Shown piece after piece: positions 1 to 9,424 of a DNA stretch of 37,841 nt. Numbering within the stretch: position 1 is the stretch's first letter; every line of letters starts with the position of its first letter. Source of the stretch: an uncultured Asticcacaulis sp. (GTDB lineage Bacteria; Pseudomonadota; Alphaproteobacteria; Caulobacterales; Caulobacteraceae). A program made the translations under genes and the position numbers. The DNA is taken from positions 1 to 37,841 of the forward strand of contig CAKZJB010000162.1 of assembly GCA_936940865.1 (NCBI GenBank), read 5' to 3'. The notes under the pieces were generated by a model. The model saw nothing but the letters and a program-made list of their open reading frames with translations, was not told the DNA's origin and did no database searches.

Positions 1-698
1 GGCGCTGCCGCGGCAGGTTTACCGGCCGGCGCAGCCGGGGCAGTGGCGGCTGCGGGCTTGCCGGCAGCGGGAGTCGCCGATGCGGCGGCAGACCCCGATG
101 CGGCGCCGCCAGCCGCGGGTGCGGCACCGGCGGCGCGCGACGGATCGGGCGCGGGGATGGCATAGCCGGTCGAGCCCTGGCTGCGCAGGTAGGCGATCAG
201 GTTGACGCGGTCTTCCGGCTTCTTGACGCCGGCAAAGGTCATCTTGGTGCCCTTGACCCACTTTTGCGGGCCGCCGAGGAACATGTAGAGCTGGTCATAG
301 GTCCAGTTCGGCGACTCCTTGGCGTGGGCCATCATGGCGTCGGAATAGCTCATGCCCGGATGCGAGGCGGTCGGACGGCCGACCACGCCCCACAGGTTCG
401 GGCCCGTCATGTTCGGGCCGCCCTGGGCATTGTTATGGCAGCTGGTGCACTTCTTGAAGACCGCTTCGCCGGCGGCGACATCGGCCTTCGGCAGCACCGT
501 ACCCCAGTCGGGCGGTGTATCTGCGACAGCGGCCCCGCCGCCTTCTCCGCCCGTGTCGGCCACTTCGATGGCGTAGCCCGGCTTGGCCGCCTCATGATTC
601 TTGATCAGCATGCCGGCGCCGATGCGCACACCCATGATGACGAGGCCCGTCGCAAGACAGGCTCCGAGAATCTTGTTCAGAGTAAGGTCACCGCTCAT
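1..698 (-). CDS. membrane-anchored c-type cytochrome (C-terminus cut by window edge)
   Basis: Electron carrier of the respiratory chain, held on the periplasmic face by an uncleaved N-terminal helix (about residues 8-32). The class I heme site is complete: CTSCH at residues 84-88 supplies the two thioether cysteines and His ligand, and GTKM near residue 153 supplies the distal Met. The architecture resembles the CycM type that passes electrons to terminal oxidases. From about residue 185 to the window edge the protein is an Ala/Pro/Gly/Lys low-complexity tail, longer than usual for this family. The ATG is preceded by an AGGG-type ribosome site. Divergent from pheA. Family is clear; the exact electron partner is inferred. 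Confidence 0.85.
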   Translation of the reverse strand, partial: MSGDLTLNKILGACLATGLVIMGVRIGAGMLIKNHEAAKPGYAIEVADTGGEGGGAAVADTPPDWGTVLPKADVAAGEAVFKKCTSCHNNAQGGPNMTGPNLWGVVGRPTASHPGMSYSDAMMAHAKESPNWTYDQLYMFLGGPQKWVKGTKMTFAGVKKPEDRVNLIAYLRSQGSTGYAIPAPDPSRAAGAAPAAGGAASGSAAASATPAAGKPAAATAPAAPAGKPAAAA

Positions 699-1111
699 GT
701 CGCCCTGATACCCTTTTGAATCAAAACGGCGCCAGCTTGTAAGGCTCCGCCGCCCCTGTCAATGGCGGGATTTGTCCCGCCTTATTCATAACGCTTCTAT
801 TCGGCTCTCTGACACGCCACCGCCAAAGACGCAAGCAGGCTTTTGTGAGGCGGCCGCGAAATAGGGCGGCGGCGCGGCAAAAGGTCGCATTATGCAGGGC
901 GCTCAAGCGCCGCGCGGGCTTTCGCGCAAACATGCGCGGCGGGCGGTCGCCCTTGCCTCGGCAAGAAGGCCTCGGGAGTTCGCGCACGATCGCATCCGAT
1001 TCGCGCTCGCGGCTGAATATCCTTGCCAAACACGCCCGGCTTTGAAAAAGGAAACCGCCCGCCGATATTGGCGGACATCAGAAAATATTCGGAAAGCGAG
1101 CGTAAAGACCT
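699..1111. other. gene-free stretch between cytochrome c and pheA
   Basis: This 413-base divergent region should hold the promoters of both neighbours. It contains a perfect 7-bp hairpin (764-770 with 775-781, loop TTTG) followed by TTATT, and one copy of a two-block GC-rich intergenic repeat (901-957). Open frames across it are short, lack family similarity I can recognise and overlap each other, so I call no gene here. Confidence 0.5.
901..957. repeat. two-block GC-rich intergenic repeat, copy 1
   Basis: Block one (GCTCAAGCGCCGCG, 901-914) is identical to 15584-15597. Block two (938-957) differs by a few bases from the 20-mer at 15619-15638 and 12946-12965. The blocks lie 21-23 bases apart in both full copies, and all copies are intergenic, which suggests a small dispersed repeat rather than chance GC-rich similarity. 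Confidence 0.4.
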
Positions 1112-1975
1112 ATGTCTACTGCCAATCAACGCAAGATCGCCTATCAGGGCGAGCCCGGGGCCTTCAGCCATCAGGCGTGCAAGCGTTGGTTCGGCGACTT
1201 TATCCCGACGCCCTTTCCCACCTTCGAAGCGGCGTTTGCCGCCGTCACCTCGGGCGAATGCGAACTGGGCATGATTCCCATCGAAAACTCGGTCGCCGGC
1301 CGCGTCTCCGACGTCCACCACCTCTTGCCGCATTCGGGCCTGAAGATCATAGGCGAACGCTTCCTGCCGATCGAAATGAACCTGATGGCGGTCCCCGAAG
1401 CCAAACTCGAAGACATCAAGGTCGCTGCGTCGCACGCCATGGCGCTCCTCCAGTGCCGCAATAGCTTACGCGAACTCGGCATCACCGCCGAAGTCTTCCA
1501 CGACACCGCCGGCGCCGCCCGCTCGCTGTCGCAGACGCGCGAACTCGACCGCGCCGCCATCGCGCCGGAAGTCGCCGCCGAACTCTACGGCCTCAAAATC
1601 CTCCGGCGGAACATGGAGGATGCGCGCCACAACACGACGCGTTTCCTGGTGCTGACGACCGAGGACCGCGTTACCACGCCCGACCCCAGCGTCGAGTGCA
1701 TGACCAGCTTCATCTTCCGCGTGAGGAACATCCCGGCCGCGCTCTATAAGGCGCTGGGCGGCTTCGCCACCAACGGCGTCAACATGACCAAGCTCGAATC
1801 CTACATCGAGAACGGCGTCTTCGCATCGACCGTCTTCTACTGCGACGTCGAAGGCCGGCCCGCCGATCCGCCGCTAAGGCGCGCCCTCGAAGAGCTCCAC
1901 TTCTTTGCCGTCGACGTCGAGATTCTCGGCACCTATCCGCTCGATCCGTTCCGCCACCAGGATCCCCGGACATGA
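1112..1975 (+). CDS. pheA: prephenate dehydratase
   Basis: Converts prephenate to phenylpyruvate in phenylalanine synthesis. The 287-residue protein is the monofunctional form, without a chorismate mutase domain. It opens with the catalytic-domain motif YQGEPGAFSHQA (residues 11-22) and carries the family Thr-Arg-Phe motif at 176-178 (NTTRFLVL). A C-terminal ACT domain (about 197-275) has the phenylalanine-binding ESYI segment at 229-232, so feedback inhibition by phenylalanine is expected. The stop codon overlaps the slyX start (ATGA), which implies translational coupling. The ribosome site is weak, but the start matches the usual N-terminus of the family. Confidence 0.95.
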   Translation: MSTANQRKIAYQGEPGAFSHQACKRWFGDFIPTPFPTFEAAFAAVTSGECELGMIPIENSVAGRVSDVHHLLPHSGLKIIGERFLPIEMNLMAVPEAKLEDIKVAASHAMALLQCRNSLRELGITAEVFHDTAGAARSLSQTRELDRAAIAPEVAAELYGLKILRRNMEDARHNTTRFLVLTTEDRVTTPDPSVECMTSFIFRVRNIPAALYKALGGFATNGVNMTKLESYIENGVFASTVFYCDVEGRPADPPLRRALEELHFFAVDVEILGTYPLDPFRHQDPRT

Positions 1976-2178
1976 ACGAGGAAGACCGCATCGTCGCGCT
2001 GGAGGAAATGGTGGCGCACCAGGCGAAGACCATCGACGAACTGTCCGACCAGCTGGCCGAACAGTGGAAGATGGTCGACCGGATGCGCCGCACCCTCGAA
2101 ATTCTCAGCGAGCGCCTGATCGGTCTTGAGGAACGGACGACCGAAGCGGCGCCGGTCACCAAGCCGCCACACTACTGA
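1972..2178 (+). CDS. slyX: SlyX family protein
   Basis: A 68-residue, highly charged, heptad-patterned protein predicted to be one long coiled coil (about residues 3-52). It ends in the KPPHY tail typical of SlyX. The molecular role of SlyX is not established. The start codon lies inside the pheA stop (ATGA), so it is probably translated with pheA. It converges on ccmG with only six bases between the two stop codons. Confidence 0.85.
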   Translation: MNEEDRIVALEEMVAHQAKTIDELSDQLAEQWKMVDRMRRTLEILSERLIGLEERTTEAAPVTKPPHY

Positions 2179-2184
2179 TAGCGG

Positions 2185-2724
2185 TTATTGCAGCTTTTGG
2201 CCCTTGGTCACGGCGGCATAGACGCTGTCGACCGATTGCGGCACCACCGGTCCCGGGATCTTGCCGCTGATCGTGCCGTCGGGTTGCACGACAAAGGTCT
2301 CGGGCACGCCGGAAATCCCAAGCGCCAGCGCCATCTTGCCGTCAGGATCGCTCAGCGTGTGCACATAGGGATCGTCGTGCTGGTTCAGGAAGTTGCGCGT
2401 GTCCTTTTCCGCGTCCTTCCAGGCAATGCCGATGATCGGCACGCCCTTGGCCTTCAACGCCATCAGCTGCGGATTTTCCGACAGGCAAGGCACACACCAC
2501 GACGCGAACATGTTGACCAGAATGGGGCCCTTGTAGCCTGCCGCCAGGGTCTTAAGATCGTAGGACGCCCCGTCATCGAGATCGGTCAGTACAACCGCGG
2601 GCACGGACTGGCCGACCATGGCCGTCGGTTCGTACCGGTCCTTTTTGTGGAAGTTGAACCAGGCCAGCACGGCCAAAAGACCGGCAAACAGCGCCAGCGG
2701 CAAAAGAGCCAGGACGCGCTTCAT
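2185..2724 (-). CDS. ccmG: periplasmic thiol:disulfide oxidoreductase CcmG/DsbE
   Basis: Keeps apocytochrome c cysteines reduced for heme attachment in system I cytochrome c maturation. The 179-residue protein has an N-terminal membrane anchor (about 4-23) and a thioredoxin fold with the CcmG-type active site WCVPC at residues 76-80. A conserved cis-proline loop (GISGVPETF) lies downstream. The start overlaps the ccmD stop as ATGA, so ccmC-ccmD-ccmG form a tightly coupled unit. Its length is normal for the family. Confidence 0.95.
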   Translation of the reverse strand: MKRVLALLPLALFAGLLAVLAWFNFHKKDRYEPTAMVGQSVPAVVLTDLDDGASYDLKTLAAGYKGPILVNMFASWCVPCLSENPQLMALKAKGVPIIGIAWKDAEKDTRNFLNQHDDPYVHTLSDPDGKMALALGISGVPETFVVQPDGTISGKIPGPVVPQSVDSVYAAVTKGQKLQ

Positions 2725-2888
2725 CTGCGCTTGTCCTCCGCGGCCGCCTGCAAGCCCTCGAGCTGCTTTCGGCGCGTAGCGTTGGCCCGCAGCGACATCA
2801 GGATAAGCGCGCCGATGGCGATCACGCTGGCACCGTAGGCGCCCCAGACGAAGACCGCATATTTTCCCATGTCGAGGTCGAGATGCAT
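2721..2888 (-). CDS. ccmD: heme exporter protein CcmD
   Basis: A 55-residue protein with one transmembrane helix (about residues 9-30) followed by a basic tail (RANATRRKQ). This is the standard CcmD layout; in the family it helps release holo-CcmE from the CcmABC complex. It begins MHLDLDMGKYAVFVWGAYG, the MGxYAxYVWxAYG-like family signature, starts eight bases after ccmC and overlaps ccmG by four bases. A much longer reading in the same frame runs back through ccmC and is not real. Confidence 0.9.
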   Translation of the reverse strand: MHLDLDMGKYAVFVWGAYGASVIAIGALILMSLRANATRRKQLEGLQAAAEDKRR

Positions 2889-2896
2889 TGGAAGCC

Positions 2897-3616
2897 TTAA
2901 TTGAAGGTCAGTCGGATGCGCAACGCGCGGTACCTGCGCATCAGGATCTCGCTGTCGAGCCGCACCAGGAACAGCCACGCCGTCAGCACATGGTAGGCCG
3001 CAACCATGACGAACAATGGCCACAGCATGGCCGGAGCAATCGTCGGGCCGCCCTTGACGAAGATCGAATCGCCCTGGTGCAGGCTGTTCCACCACTGCAC
3101 CGAAAAGTGCACGATCGGCAGGTTGACCAGGCCGACCATGGCCAGGATCGCCGTCGATTTCGCCGCGCGCGGCTCGTCCTCGATCGAGGCGTGAAGCGCG
3201 ATATAGGCAACGTAGAAGAGAAACAACACCAGTTCGGACGTCATGCGGCCGTCCCATTGCCACGGCGTACCCCACATCGGCATGCCCCACAGCGCCCCGG
3301 TCAGAAGCGCCAGGCCGGTAAAGACGGCGCCCACCGGCGCGATGGCTTTCGCGGCGGCATCGGCCAGGGCATGGCGGAAGATCAGGCCGAAGAAGCTGGC
3401 GACGCCCATGGCGGCATAGATCAGAAGGCCCATCCAGGCCGCCGGCACATGGATATACATGATCCGGACCGTATCGCCCTGCTGGTAGTCTTCTGGCGAC
3501 ATAAAGGCCAGGACCAGCCCCCAGGCCAGCAGCACGGCGGCGACGCCCGCCAGCCACGGCCGCAGCGGCCGCGCGATGATGTTGAAGCGTTCGGGGTTGG
3601 CCAGCCAGGTGATCAT
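2897..3616 (-). CDS. ccmC: heme exporter membrane protein CcmC
   Basis: Presents heme to the chaperone CcmE in cytochrome c maturation. The 239-residue protein has six predicted membrane helices. The tryptophan-rich WWD segment WGMPMWGTPWQWD spans residues 110-122. The two conserved periplasmic heme-ligand histidines appear as H56 (IHVPAA) and H180 (NSLHQG). It is the first gene of a ccmC-ccmD-ccmG unit. ccmE, ccmF and ccmH are not in this window and must lie elsewhere. Length and motifs are fully typical. Confidence 0.95.
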   Translation of the reverse strand: MITWLANPERFNIIARPLRPWLAGVAAVLLAWGLVLAFMSPEDYQQGDTVRIMYIHVPAAWMGLLIYAAMGVASFFGLIFRHALADAAAKAIAPVGAVFTGLALLTGALWGMPMWGTPWQWDGRMTSELVLFLFYVAYIALHASIEDEPRAAKSTAILAMVGLVNLPIVHFSVQWWNSLHQGDSIFVKGGPTIAPAMLWPLFVMVAAYHVLTAWLFLVRLDSEILMRRYRALRIRLTFN

Positions 3617-3736
3617 GGGACGGACATAAGGGGTTTGCGAACAGGCGGCAAGAGGCCCGCGCCGCGGCCAGCCGCCGCGTTAACGATTTGATTCCAAACC
3701 TTCAGTAGTTTCAACGCCATACTGGGGAGCCTAAGC

Positions 3737-4039
3737 ATGCTTTCGAACTATCCGGTTCTGGGCGGCGTCTTTGTCATCGCCTTGTCGATCTATTATTTCG
3801 AGGTCCGCGAGGACTGCCGATGGATGGCCGTTCCGGCCGCCCTTTTCACCGCCGGCCTTGTCGCCCTGATCCAGCACGCCGTTCCCGACGCCACCGCTGC
3901 GCGCCTGCTTATCCAGGCGGCTGTGCTGATCATGGTCGGCGGCAGCATTCCGGTACGTTACTGGTTCGGCGTCAAGAATGCCCGCCGCGAGCGCTATCGC
4001 GAACACCGGCTGAAAACGGTCAAGCTTATTCCCTGGTAA
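3737..4039 (+). CDS. small membrane protein of unknown function
   Basis: A 100-residue protein with three probable membrane helices (about residues 5-22, 29-48 and 58-76) and a strongly basic C-terminal tail (RRERYREHRLKTVK). I do not recognise the family. It is preceded by a GGGGAG ribosome site at good spacing. It sits on the opposite strand between the ccmC and ccmB units, and this placement gives no clear functional hint. The minus-strand frame across it looks like a shadow. Confidence 0.65.
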   Translation: MLSNYPVLGGVFVIALSIYYFEVREDCRWMAVPAALFTAGLVALIQHAVPDATAARLLIQAAVLIMVGGSIPVRYWFGVKNARRERYREHRLKTVKLIPW

Positions 4040-4040
4040 G

Positions 4041-4715
4041 TCAGCTCAACGCACTCTTCAGCGCCGCCCCCATCGCGACCGGTGCAAGCGCCAGCGCGAA
4101 CAGGGCGTAGGCAGCCAGGAACGCCAGGGCCTGCCACGGCGAGCCGTGCGTCTGCACGGCCTGCATCAGCCCGGCGCCGAATATGACCGGCGGCACATAG
4201 AACGGCAGCACCAGCAGCGCCATCAGCACGCCGCCCTTGCGCGTGCCGAGGCTTAAGGCCGCGCCGATGCCGCCGATAAAGGCAAAGCTGAGCGAGCCGA
4301 GAAGCGCCGAAAGCAGCGCCATCAGCGCCGTTTGCGGCGCGGCCCCCAGGATGATCATCACCACTGGCGTCGCCAGCGACAGCACAAGGCCCGTGCCCAG
4401 CCACTGGCTGAGGCATTTCAGGCCGGCGATGGCTTCGAGCGGCAAGGGACCGAGACGCAGCACGTCGAAAACACCGTCGTCGAAATCGCGCTCGAACAGC
4501 CGTTCCAGCGACAGCAGGCTCGACAGGGCGAGACATAGCCAGGTCAGGCCCGGCGCGATCCGCGTCAGAACCGCCTGGTCGGGCCCAAGGCTCAAGGGGA
4601 TCATCGCCATCAGGGTCAGGTAGAAGCCGATGCCGAGCAGAGGACCGCCACCGCGCGTCAGCGCAAGGCCAAGGTCGCGCTTGATCAGGGCGATTATGGG
4701 AGACGGACGGGTCAT
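4041..4715 (-). CDS. ccmB: heme exporter permease CcmB
   Basis: Membrane subunit of the CcmAB ABC module that drives release of holo-CcmE in cytochrome c maturation. The 224-residue protein has six predicted membrane helices and the CcmB N-terminus IALIKRDLGLALTRGGG. I set the start at 4715, with GGGAG eight bases upstream. The open frame continues 56 codons further, but that part is translated palindromic repeat (His/Pro/Cys-rich) and is not coding. It follows ccmA on the same strand, yet 243 bases containing the repeat separate them, which is unusual because ccmA and ccmB are normally adjacent. Confidence 0.93.
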   Translation of the reverse strand: MTRPSPIIALIKRDLGLALTRGGGPLLGIGFYLTLMAMIPLSLGPDQAVLTRIAPGLTWLCLALSSLLSLERLFERDFDDGVFDVLRLGPLPLEAIAGLKCLSQWLGTGLVLSLATPVVMIILGAAPQTALMALLSALLGSLSFAFIGGIGAALSLGTRKGGVLMALLVLPFYVPPVIFGAGLMQAVQTHGSPWQALAFLAAYALFALALAPVAMGAALKSALS

Positions 4716-4737
4716 TGCGTGGCTCCCACGGCCATCT

Positions 4738-4942
4738 TGCACCTCCCCGTGCGAAGCATGGGGAGGGGGACCGCACGACCGAAGCTTTGCGCACGCAAAG
4801 GTGAAGGACGTGTGGTGGTGGGGGTTCTTGCTTTGCTGAGGGCCAGGAGGCTGGAAAGCCGGTAAGTACCCCCACCACCGCACCTCACCGCTTCGCGGTT
4901 CGAGCGGTCCCCCTCCCCATTCGTCTCGAACGAGGAGGTGCC
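4738..4942. repeat. structured palindromic intergenic element, copy 1
   Basis: Second copy at 25224-25448. The ends are imperfect inverted repeats (GCACCTCC at the left, GGAGGTGC at the right). Inside, a perfect 17-bp arm (4759-4775 with 4904-4920) flanks two local hairpins: 4785-4791 with 4794-4800, and an ACCGC/GCGGT hairpin around 4887-4899. A central GGTGGTGGGGG arm starting at 4813 pairs with sequence ending near 4879. The same helices occur in copy 2 with different hairpin sequences. It lies between ccmA and ccmB, so their shared transcript would carry it. Confidence 0.8.
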
Positions 4943-4958
4943 AGAAAGCGCAAGATAA

Positions 4959-5600
4959 TTACACAACTGCCGCCTCCCGCTCTGCCAGGGTCGGCCGCGT
5001 CAGGCGCAGCGTCCGCGTTTCGAATGGCAGAGGATCGTGGACCGCCGCGATCAGCATGCCGCCGTCCTTTAAATGATCGCGCATCAGCTCGCCGATCAGC
5101 GCCCGGTGATCCGCGTCCAGCGGCGCCATCGGCTCGTCCAGCAGCCACAGCGGCCGGCTGGCCATCAGCAGCCGCGCGCACGACAGCCGGCGCTTCTGAC
5201 CCGCGGAAAGATACCGCGTCTCGAGATCGAGCAGGGGCCTGAGCTTCAGCGCGTCGACCGCTCGCGACCCATTGCCGCCAAGATAGCCCGCCTGAAAATC
5301 AAGCTCCTGCGCCACGGTCCGCGACGGCGAAAGCGCATCGTGATGCCCCAGTAAATGGATGTAACGCGCCTGCGCATCCTCGTTTTCGAGCGGCTGGCCG
5401 TTATGGGAAAAGGCGATCGTCCCGGCATGCGGCGGCACGAAGCCCGCCAGGGTTCGCAAAAGCGTTGTCTTGCCGACACCGTTTTCGCCCGTCAGGCTTA
5501 ACGCTTCTCCCGGCAAAATTGTAAAATCCAGTCCTGAAATCAACAGGTTATACCCTTTTTTCAGGGCCAGCCCGTTAACCTTTACGTGCAGTGGCATCAA
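4959..5600 (-). CDS. ccmA: heme exporter ATPase CcmA
   Basis: ATP-binding subunit of the CcmAB transporter of system I cytochrome c maturation. The 213-residue ABC ATPase has Walker A GENGVGKTT (38-46), an LSAGQKRR signature (131-138), Walker B LWLLDEP (151-157) and a switch histidine near 188 (AAVHD). The short length and signature are typical of CcmA. The start is at 5600 or at the adjacent ATG at 5597. It is divergent from acnA. The next gene of the unit, ccmB, is displaced downstream by the inserted repeat. Confidence 0.93.
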   Translation of the reverse strand: MMPLHVKVNGLALKKGYNLLISGLDFTILPGEALSLTGENGVGKTTLLRTLAGFVPPHAGTIAFSHNGQPLENEDAQARYIHLLGHHDALSPSRTVAQELDFQAGYLGGNGSRAVDALKLRPLLDLETRYLSAGQKRRLSCARLLMASRPLWLLDEPMAPLDADHRALIGELMRDHLKDGGMLIAAVHDPLPFETRTLRLTRPTLAEREAAVV

Positions 5601-5740
5601 AAAAACCCTTCGCGGCGCAAGGCTTCATAGACGAATGCCGCCAACATGTTTAGAAGGCATTTTTGCCGCCTTCAGGAACTCAGCCTGCGCGACCAAGAAA
5701 CCCTGTGCGTCCTTTGTCCACGCGCGATTTCTGAAATGAC

Positions 5741-5761
5741 GGTCCGCCATGGGGGCGGACC
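5741..5761 (+). promoter_or_regulatory. leader hairpin upstream of acnA
   Basis: A perfect 8-bp stem (GGTCCGCC with GGCGGACC) and a five-base loop, ending about 30 bases before the acnA start. There is no U-tract, so it is not a terminator. A 5'-UTR structure or protein-binding site is possible; no function is established. Confidence 0.35.
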
Positions 5762-5791
5762 TGCGGCACAGCGAAAGGACAGCCTTCACCG

Positions 5792-8491
<2,700 letters not shown>

Positions 8492-8515
8492 GCGACACCT
8501 CCGAGTACAAAACGG

Positions 8516-8551
8516 AAAGCCCCTTTGGTCTGCCAAAGGGGCTTTTTATTT
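8516..8551 (+). terminator. intrinsic terminator of acnA
   Basis: Perfect 13-bp stem (AAAGCCCCTTTGG, 8516-8528, with 8533-8545), loop TCTG, then TTATTT. It lies 25 bases after the acnA stop. Confidence 0.9.
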
Positions 8552-8575
8552 GGGTTGACGCTGCGATCTTTTCTT

Positions 8576-8632
8576 TTCCCCACTTGAGGGGGAGAAGGTG
8601 GCCCGAAGGGCCGGATGAGGGGTTTACGGTCC
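8576..8632. repeat. REP-like GC-rich intergenic element
   Basis: Contains the hairpin GGCCC-GAA-GGGCC (8600-8612) between CCCCACTTGAGGGGGAGAAGG and GATGAGGGG. This pattern resembles short palindromic repeats commonly scattered between alphaproteobacterial genes. Only one copy is visible in this window, so its repeat nature rests on recalled similarity. Confidence 0.4.
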
Positions 8633-8660
8633 CTTCGGCGCGCGAGTCTGTCGGCGACTT

Positions 8661-8693
8661 ATACCAACGATCATAAAGAATGACCGTTGGTAT
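8661..8693. repeat. 33-base palindromic repeat, copy A
   Basis: Arms of 14 bases (ATACCAACGATCAT and ATGACCGTTGGTAT; 13 of 14 pair) with loop AAAGA. A second copy lies at 29777-29809. Both are preceded by CTT and followed by TGG or TAG, and the second has the complementary loop TCTTT. Confidence 0.7.
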
Positions 8694-8706
8694 TGGCCTT
8701 CGCCAC

Positions 8707-8741
8707 AAAAAAAACGGCGCCCTTGTCACGGACAAGGGCGC
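8707..8741 (-). terminator. minus-strand intrinsic terminator with no annotated gene upstream
   Basis: Perfect 11-bp stem (8717-8727 with 8731-8741, loop ACG), followed on the minus strand by CCG and eight T residues (8714-8707). No minus-strand protein gene lies upstream, since DUF2794 is on the plus strand. It therefore implies a short untranslated transcript. Confidence 0.8.
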
Positions 8742-8842
8742 AGGTTTCAGGGGTATGGGGAGGAAACATGCCGGCCAGTCGCCATGAGGTCCCCGGGGGC
8801 TGGGGGGGCTGTTCAGGGGAGGAACCAGCACAACGTCTGGCC
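8707..8842 (-). ncRNA. candidate small RNA with two CUCCCC-loop hairpins
   Basis: Read on the minus strand, this shows a hairpin with loop CTCCCCT (8829-8808; seven base pairs, one bulged G). A second hairpin GTTTC/GAAAC with a C-rich loop (8767-8744) follows, then a perfect 11-bp terminator stem and eight T residues. Paired hairpins exposing anti-Shine-Dalgarno CUCCCC loops before an intrinsic terminator resemble known alphaproteobacterial sRNAs (the CcsR/cuckoo type of Rhodobacter; C-rich loops as in Caulobacter GsrN). The 5' end is uncertain; CATAGT near 8855 could be a -10 box. No homologue was checked. Confidence 0.45.
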
Positions 8843-9021
8843 GACATTCAGACTATGACGGCGCGAAAAGGCGCTGAAATGGCCGCTTCGTGTTCACATT
8901 GGGGTATTTTCGTCGCCGCGCGATAAAGATTGTGGCGAAAAATATAAACGAATTTACTTGGGCCGATAACGGGCGTAGCCTCGGTTTACCAGTAACGTAC
9001 GAGTTGGAAACCCGAACCGCA

Positions 9022-9369
9022 ATGAGCATTCAGGATTTCAGCGGCGCATCATCCGCGCCTCAGCCCGCAAAAGGCCCTGTCTTCTTCGAACGCAAGGAAC
9101 TGGAACTGATCCTGAGATTGTATGGACGAAAGGTGGCGTCCGGTGACTGGCGCGACTATTCGATCGATGCGCTGGGGGATGCGGTTGCCTTCTCGATCTT
9201 TCGCCGCACCTCGGAAGCCCCCCTGTATCGGATTGAAAAGCGCCCGGCCCTCGCGCGCAGGCAGGGCGCGTTTGCCGTCTTCAACCAGTCCGGCATGGTT
9301 TTGAAACGCGGCCGCGAACTGGCGCCGGTGCTGGCCGTGCTCGACAGGACGAAGTTCGACGTGATCTGA
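9022..9369 (+). CDS. DUF2794 family protein
   Basis: A 115-residue cytoplasmic protein matching the alphaproteobacterial DUF2794 family. The recognisable core is FFERKELELILRLYGRKVASGDWRDYSID followed by AVFSIFRR-like and LYRIEKRPALARRQGAF segments (about residues 20-85). The function is unknown. I chose the ATG at 9022 because homologues start shortly before the core and GGAAA lies upstream; the frame is open further left but has no credible start there. It is followed by a bidirectional terminator shared with the next, convergent gene. Confidence 0.85.
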   Translation: MSIQDFSGASSAPQPAKGPVFFERKELELILRLYGRKVASGDWRDYSIDALGDAVAFSIFRRTSEAPLYRIEKRPALARRQGAFAVFNQSGMVLKRGRELAPVLAVLDRTKFDVI

Positions 9370-9370
9370 A

Positions 9371-9400
9371 AAAACCCCGGAGGTCGCCCTCCGGGGTTTT
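9371..9400. terminator. bidirectional intrinsic terminator
   Basis: Perfect 13-bp stem (AAAACCCCGGAGG, 9371-9383, with 9388-9400, loop TCGC). T-rich tails occur on both strands, so it can end both the DUF2794 gene and the converging Bax-inhibitor-family gene. Confidence 0.9.
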
Positions 9401-9424
9401 GTTATTATTGAATTTCAACCGGTC

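Larger units (their letters stand above)
8552..9021. other. gene-poor stretch with repeats and a minus-strand RNA candidate
   Basis: From left to right this region holds a GC-rich repeat-like segment (8576-8632), a 33-base palindrome (8661-8693), a minus-strand terminator preceded by two C-rich-loop hairpins (8707-8829), and an AT-richer part (about 8925-9000) that should contain the promoter of the DUF2794 gene. Frames extending upstream of 9022 into this region have no supporting ribosome site, so I call no protein gene here. Confidence 0.6.

Noticed and set aside
4716-4883. 56-residue N-terminal extension of CcmB
   Set aside because: It is translated palindromic repeat; the ATG at 4715 has a good ribosome site and gives the normal CcmB length.
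4738-4942. Insertion sequence or CRISPR array as explanation for the palindromic element
   Set aside because: No transposase frame, no obvious target duplication and no regularly spaced direct repeats; a non-coding structured element fits better, though a non-autonomous mobile origin cannot be excluded.
8674-8769. 32-codon minus-strand frame (starting MFPPHTPETC) in the 8.7-kb gap
   Set aside because: It runs through a terminator stem and a repeat, with no family resemblance; an untranslated RNA explains the region better.
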